Of a DNA stretch of 64,000 nucleotides, positions 62,538 to 64,000 are shown one piece after another (within the stretch, counting starts at the first letter, position 1; every line of letters starts with the position of its first letter). The notes beneath the pieces are model-generated. The model was not told the DNA's origin. It did not search any database and saw only the letters and a list, made by a program, of their open reading frames with translations. Both the position numbers and the translations under genes were made by a program. The stretch comes from Acanthopleuribacter pedis (GTDB taxonomy: Bacteria > Acidobacteriota > Holophagae > Acanthopleuribacterales > Acanthopleuribacteraceae): assembly GCF_017377855.1 (NCBI RefSeq), contig NZ_JAFREP010000030.1:62001-126000 (forward strand). The letters run 5' to 3'.

Positions 62538-62634
62538 GTTCATCCCAAAAACCGCGAAGTGTGATCCAGACTAAATCCATCATCAACGAACATGCGGACC
62601 TGTTGGGATGCTGAACCGTTCAAGAGAAGGTTCA
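62538..62634 (-). promoter_or_regulatory. Inverted-repeat cluster in the operon leader
   Basis: Downstream of the promoter, TGAACC (62612-62617) and GGTTCA (62629-62634) are exact inverted copies 11 nt apart, and TGAACCGTTCA (62612-62622) is itself a palindrome around a central C. A further pair, GTTCATCCCAA (62538-62548) and TTGGGATGCTGAAC (62603-62616), pairs over 11 positions with one bulge. Either a repressor operator with several GTTCA half-sites or a leader RNA hairpin would fit. I cannot name a binding protein. Confidence 0.4.
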
Positions 62635-62672
62635 TCATTCGGAAAGGATAAAATTGGGCGCTAAGTCCCAAA

Positions 62673-62701
62673 ATTATACCGGGCCGCGGTTTGGGTTTCA
62701 A
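62673..62701 (-). promoter_or_regulatory. Sigma70-type promoter of the PKS operon
   Basis: On the minus strand TTGAAA (62696-62701) is followed by a 17-nt spacer and TATAAT (62673-62678): five of six and six of six consensus bases at optimal spacing. Transcription would start near 62666, giving a leader of about 190 nt before the AT-ER gene. The next four genes are separated by 91, 24, -4 and 41 bp with no visible terminator, so this promoter could drive the entire operon. Confidence 0.75.
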
Positions 62702-62727
62702 GACTTGAATCCTGATGAGGTAGTGGG

Positions 62728-62754
62728 GGCGGGCCTTTTGGGCGCCCGTTTTTA
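62728..62754 (+). terminator. Weak hairpin with T-tract, possible terminator
   Basis: CGGGC (62731-62735) and GCCCG (62745-62749) can pair around a 9-nt loop and are followed on the plus strand by TTTTT. The stem is only 5 bp, an alternative pairing GGGCG/CGCCC exists, and no plus-strand gene ends here, so the function is doubtful. Confidence 0.25.
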
Positions 62755-63042
62755 AGGCCCTCCATTTTATTACAATAGTAAGTGGGACGGGTGATTTCTT
62801 GGGACCATTCGGGCGGTCTGTATTTTTTGGATACTTATTCGGATCCAGGGATTGTCAGTATTTTCTTTTTGATTTTCAATAAATTACGTTTGTTTGGTTA
62901 TGTTTGAATTCGCAAAGCGTTTTGTCTTTTGGCTGGAGCCGATGGGTCGCGGGGTCTATCTCGTTTAGGCAATTCCACGGCAAGGCGGTCCGTCACGAAA
63001 AATGCTTTATTTTCGGTGTTGATGATGTGCCGTTTTTGTTCC

Positions 63043-63071
63043 CGTGGTTGGTTCCTTTGTCATGAACCACG
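63043..63071 (-). terminator. Hairpin downstream of the GGDEF gene
   Basis: CGTGGTT (63043-63049) and AACCACG (63065-63071) form a perfect 7-bp stem with a 15-nt loop about 60 nt after the GGDEF stop. No U-run follows on the minus strand, so it is at best a weak or factor-assisted terminator or an RNA 3' end structure. Confidence 0.25.
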
Positions 63072-63127
63072 CGGCTTCTTGACTGGATGTCCCGGCGATC
63101 CGCAAGCATAAGGCAGTACAAACCGGC

Positions 63128-64000
63128 TTATAGATCGCCCGCCACGAGGATGCCGTTTTTGCCGCTTTCTTTGACGCGGTACATGGCTTTGTCGGCCAAC
63201 TGCATCAACTCTTCCTTGTGGTGGCCGTGGTTGGGAAAGGAGGCAATGCCGATGGAGGCGCTCATCGATAGATCGTGGACGCGGTATTTCTCGATGCGGT
63301 CGCGAATGCGTTCGCTGACAATCACCGCGCCTTCCGTGTCCGTGGTGGGCAGGATCAGCATAAATTCGTCGCCGCCCCAGCGACCCGCGATGTCGGTATC
63401 GCGCGCGCATTCATTGATGATTTTGGCGATATCAATCAGGGATTGACTGCCTTGCAGGTGGCCGAACTTGTCGTTAACCGCTTTGAAGCCGTCGAGGTCC
63501 AGGAACACCAGGCTGAGGGGGCGGTTCAGGCGGCGGGCGCGTTTTATTTCGGTGGACAGGCACTGGTTCAGATGGCGCGAGTTGTAGAGTTTGGTCAAAT
63601 CATCTTGAATCGTCAGCGTTTGCGCTTTTTGGAACAGGAAGGCGTTTTCAATGGCGACCGCCGCCGGATTGACCAGGATTTGCACCAGTTCCAGGTCGTT
63701 TTCGGTGAAGCCGTCATTGTCGTCCCGGTTGAGCATTTCGATGACACCCAAGGTGCGACCGCGACTGATCAGCGGGGCACACAAAATATTGCGGGTCCTG
63801 AAGTTGGTGTCTTTGTCGATTTGGTTGAGGAAGCGCGGATCTTCCTGGGCCTGATTGACGATCAGCGGTTGCCGGTGTTTGGCGACCCAGCCCGCGATGC
63901 CTTTGCCAAATTGGATGTGCTGGTCGCGGAGTTGGTCACTGGTGGGCCCCGAGGCGGCGGCGAAGCGCAAGGTGTCCGGTTGGTTTTCATCGAGGATCAG
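63128..64000 (-). CDS. GAF-GGDEF diguanylate cyclase (N-terminus beyond window)
   Basis: The open frame continues to the window edge (LILDENQPDTLRFAAASGP before a possible internal TTG at 63970), so the start is outside the window. The visible part is a GAF sensor domain (about the first 130 residues; GKGIAGWVAKHRQPLIVNQA, NILCAPLISRG) followed by a GGDEF domain (QDDLTKLYNSRHLNQCL, active-site GRWGGDEFMLIL). This should make cyclic di-GMP from two GTP in the cytoplasm, gated by a ligand bound to GAF. It has the same orientation as the PKS operon, but about 640 bp and a clear promoter separate them, so I treat it as an independent regulatory gene. Confidence 0.9.
   Translation of the reverse strand: MILDENQPDTLRFAAASGPTSDQLRDQHIQFGKGIAGWVAKHRQPLIVNQAQEDPRFLNQIDKDTNFRTRNILCAPLISRGRTLGVIEMLNRDDNDGFTENDLELVQILVNPAAVAIENAFLFQKAQTLTIQDDLTKLYNSRHLNQCLSTEIKRARRLNRPLSLVFLDLDGFKAVNDKFGHLQGSQSLIDIAKIINECARDTDIAGRWGGDEFMLILPTTDTEGAVIVSERIRDRIEKYRVHDLSMSASIGIASFPNHGHHKEELMQLADKAMYRVKESGKNGILVAGDL

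Larger units (their letters stand above)
62702..63127. other. Non-coding intergenic stretch between the GGDEF gene and the PKS promoter
   Basis: About 425 bp, much richer in A and T than the flanking genes, with short homopolymer runs around 62770-62910. I see no gene here. A short plus-strand frame near 62929-63111 has no ribosome site or recognisable domain. Two weak hairpins are listed separately. The region probably holds the end of the GGDEF transcript and sequence upstream of the operon promoter. Confidence 0.6.

Noticed and set aside
62929..63111. Small plus-strand gene of 60 codons between the GGDEF gene and the operon
   Set aside because: No ribosome binding site, no hydrophobic or domain pattern, and partial overlap with a hairpin; it is not supported.
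1..64000. tRNA, rRNA, insertion sequences, att sites or phage genes
   Set aside because: I saw no tRNA-like cloverleaf, no transposase or integrase motif and no flanking target duplications; the window is continuous biosynthetic coding sequence apart from the right end.

Overview
The window is almost entirely one giant minus-strand biosynthetic operon for a trans-acyltransferase (trans-AT) polyketide/non-ribosomal peptide hybrid. The DNA is GC-rich and coding-dense; long plus-strand frames are antisense shadows of the megasynthases. The sequence does not identify the organism. The high GC, Shine-Dalgarno sites and a sigma70-type promoter suit a Gram-negative-type bacterium. Myxobacteria and marine Acidobacteriota carry clusters like this, but that assignment is only a guess.

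Layout in transcription order (right to left). (a) 63128-64000: 3' part of a GAF-GGDEF diguanylate cyclase, probably unrelated to the operon. (b) 62478-63127: AT-richer intergenic region with a near-consensus promoter (TTGAAA-N17-TATAAT, 62673-62701) facing the PKS genes, then a roughly 190-nt leader with inverted repeats. (c) 60018-62477: free-standing malonyl-transferase fused to a PfaD-type enoylreductase. It is the only acyltransferase seen. (d) 38255-59926: 7223-residue PKS with loading module (MT-like, GNAT, ACP) and KS1 to KS5. (e) 25781-38230: 4149-residue PKS from DH5 to KS8. (f) 20646-25784: 1712-residue protein, DH8-ACP8-KS9-FAD oxidoreductase-ACP9. (g) 1-20604: at least 6868 residues, C-A(Gly)-PCP followed by KS10 to KS13 and three tandem ACPs, running off the left edge.

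In total I count 13 KS, 11 DH or DH-like, 9 KR and 19 carrier domains, one C-A pair, and no cis-AT, cis-ER or ordinary C-methyltransferase inside the modules. Malonyl units would come from the trans-AT. KS8 and KS9 have both lost the HGTGT histidine, so they should pass chains on without extending them. Read colinearly, an acetyl starter made by the GNAT domain is extended seven times to about C16, with several E double bonds from the DH-KR modules. Module 7 plus KS8/DH8 forms a split dehydrating bimodule. The chain is then handled by a carotenoid-desaturase-like FAD domain built into module 9, joined to glycine, and extended through four more KS modules inside the window. Chain release and tailoring genes must lie to the left.

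The most unusual item is the KS0-(CrtI/CrtISO-like FAD oxidoreductase)-ACP module at 20850-24400. The whole third protein contains no domain able to elongate a chain. It looks like a processing polypeptide that dehydrates and then redox-edits a polyenoyl thioester before glycine capture. I do not recognise the product.
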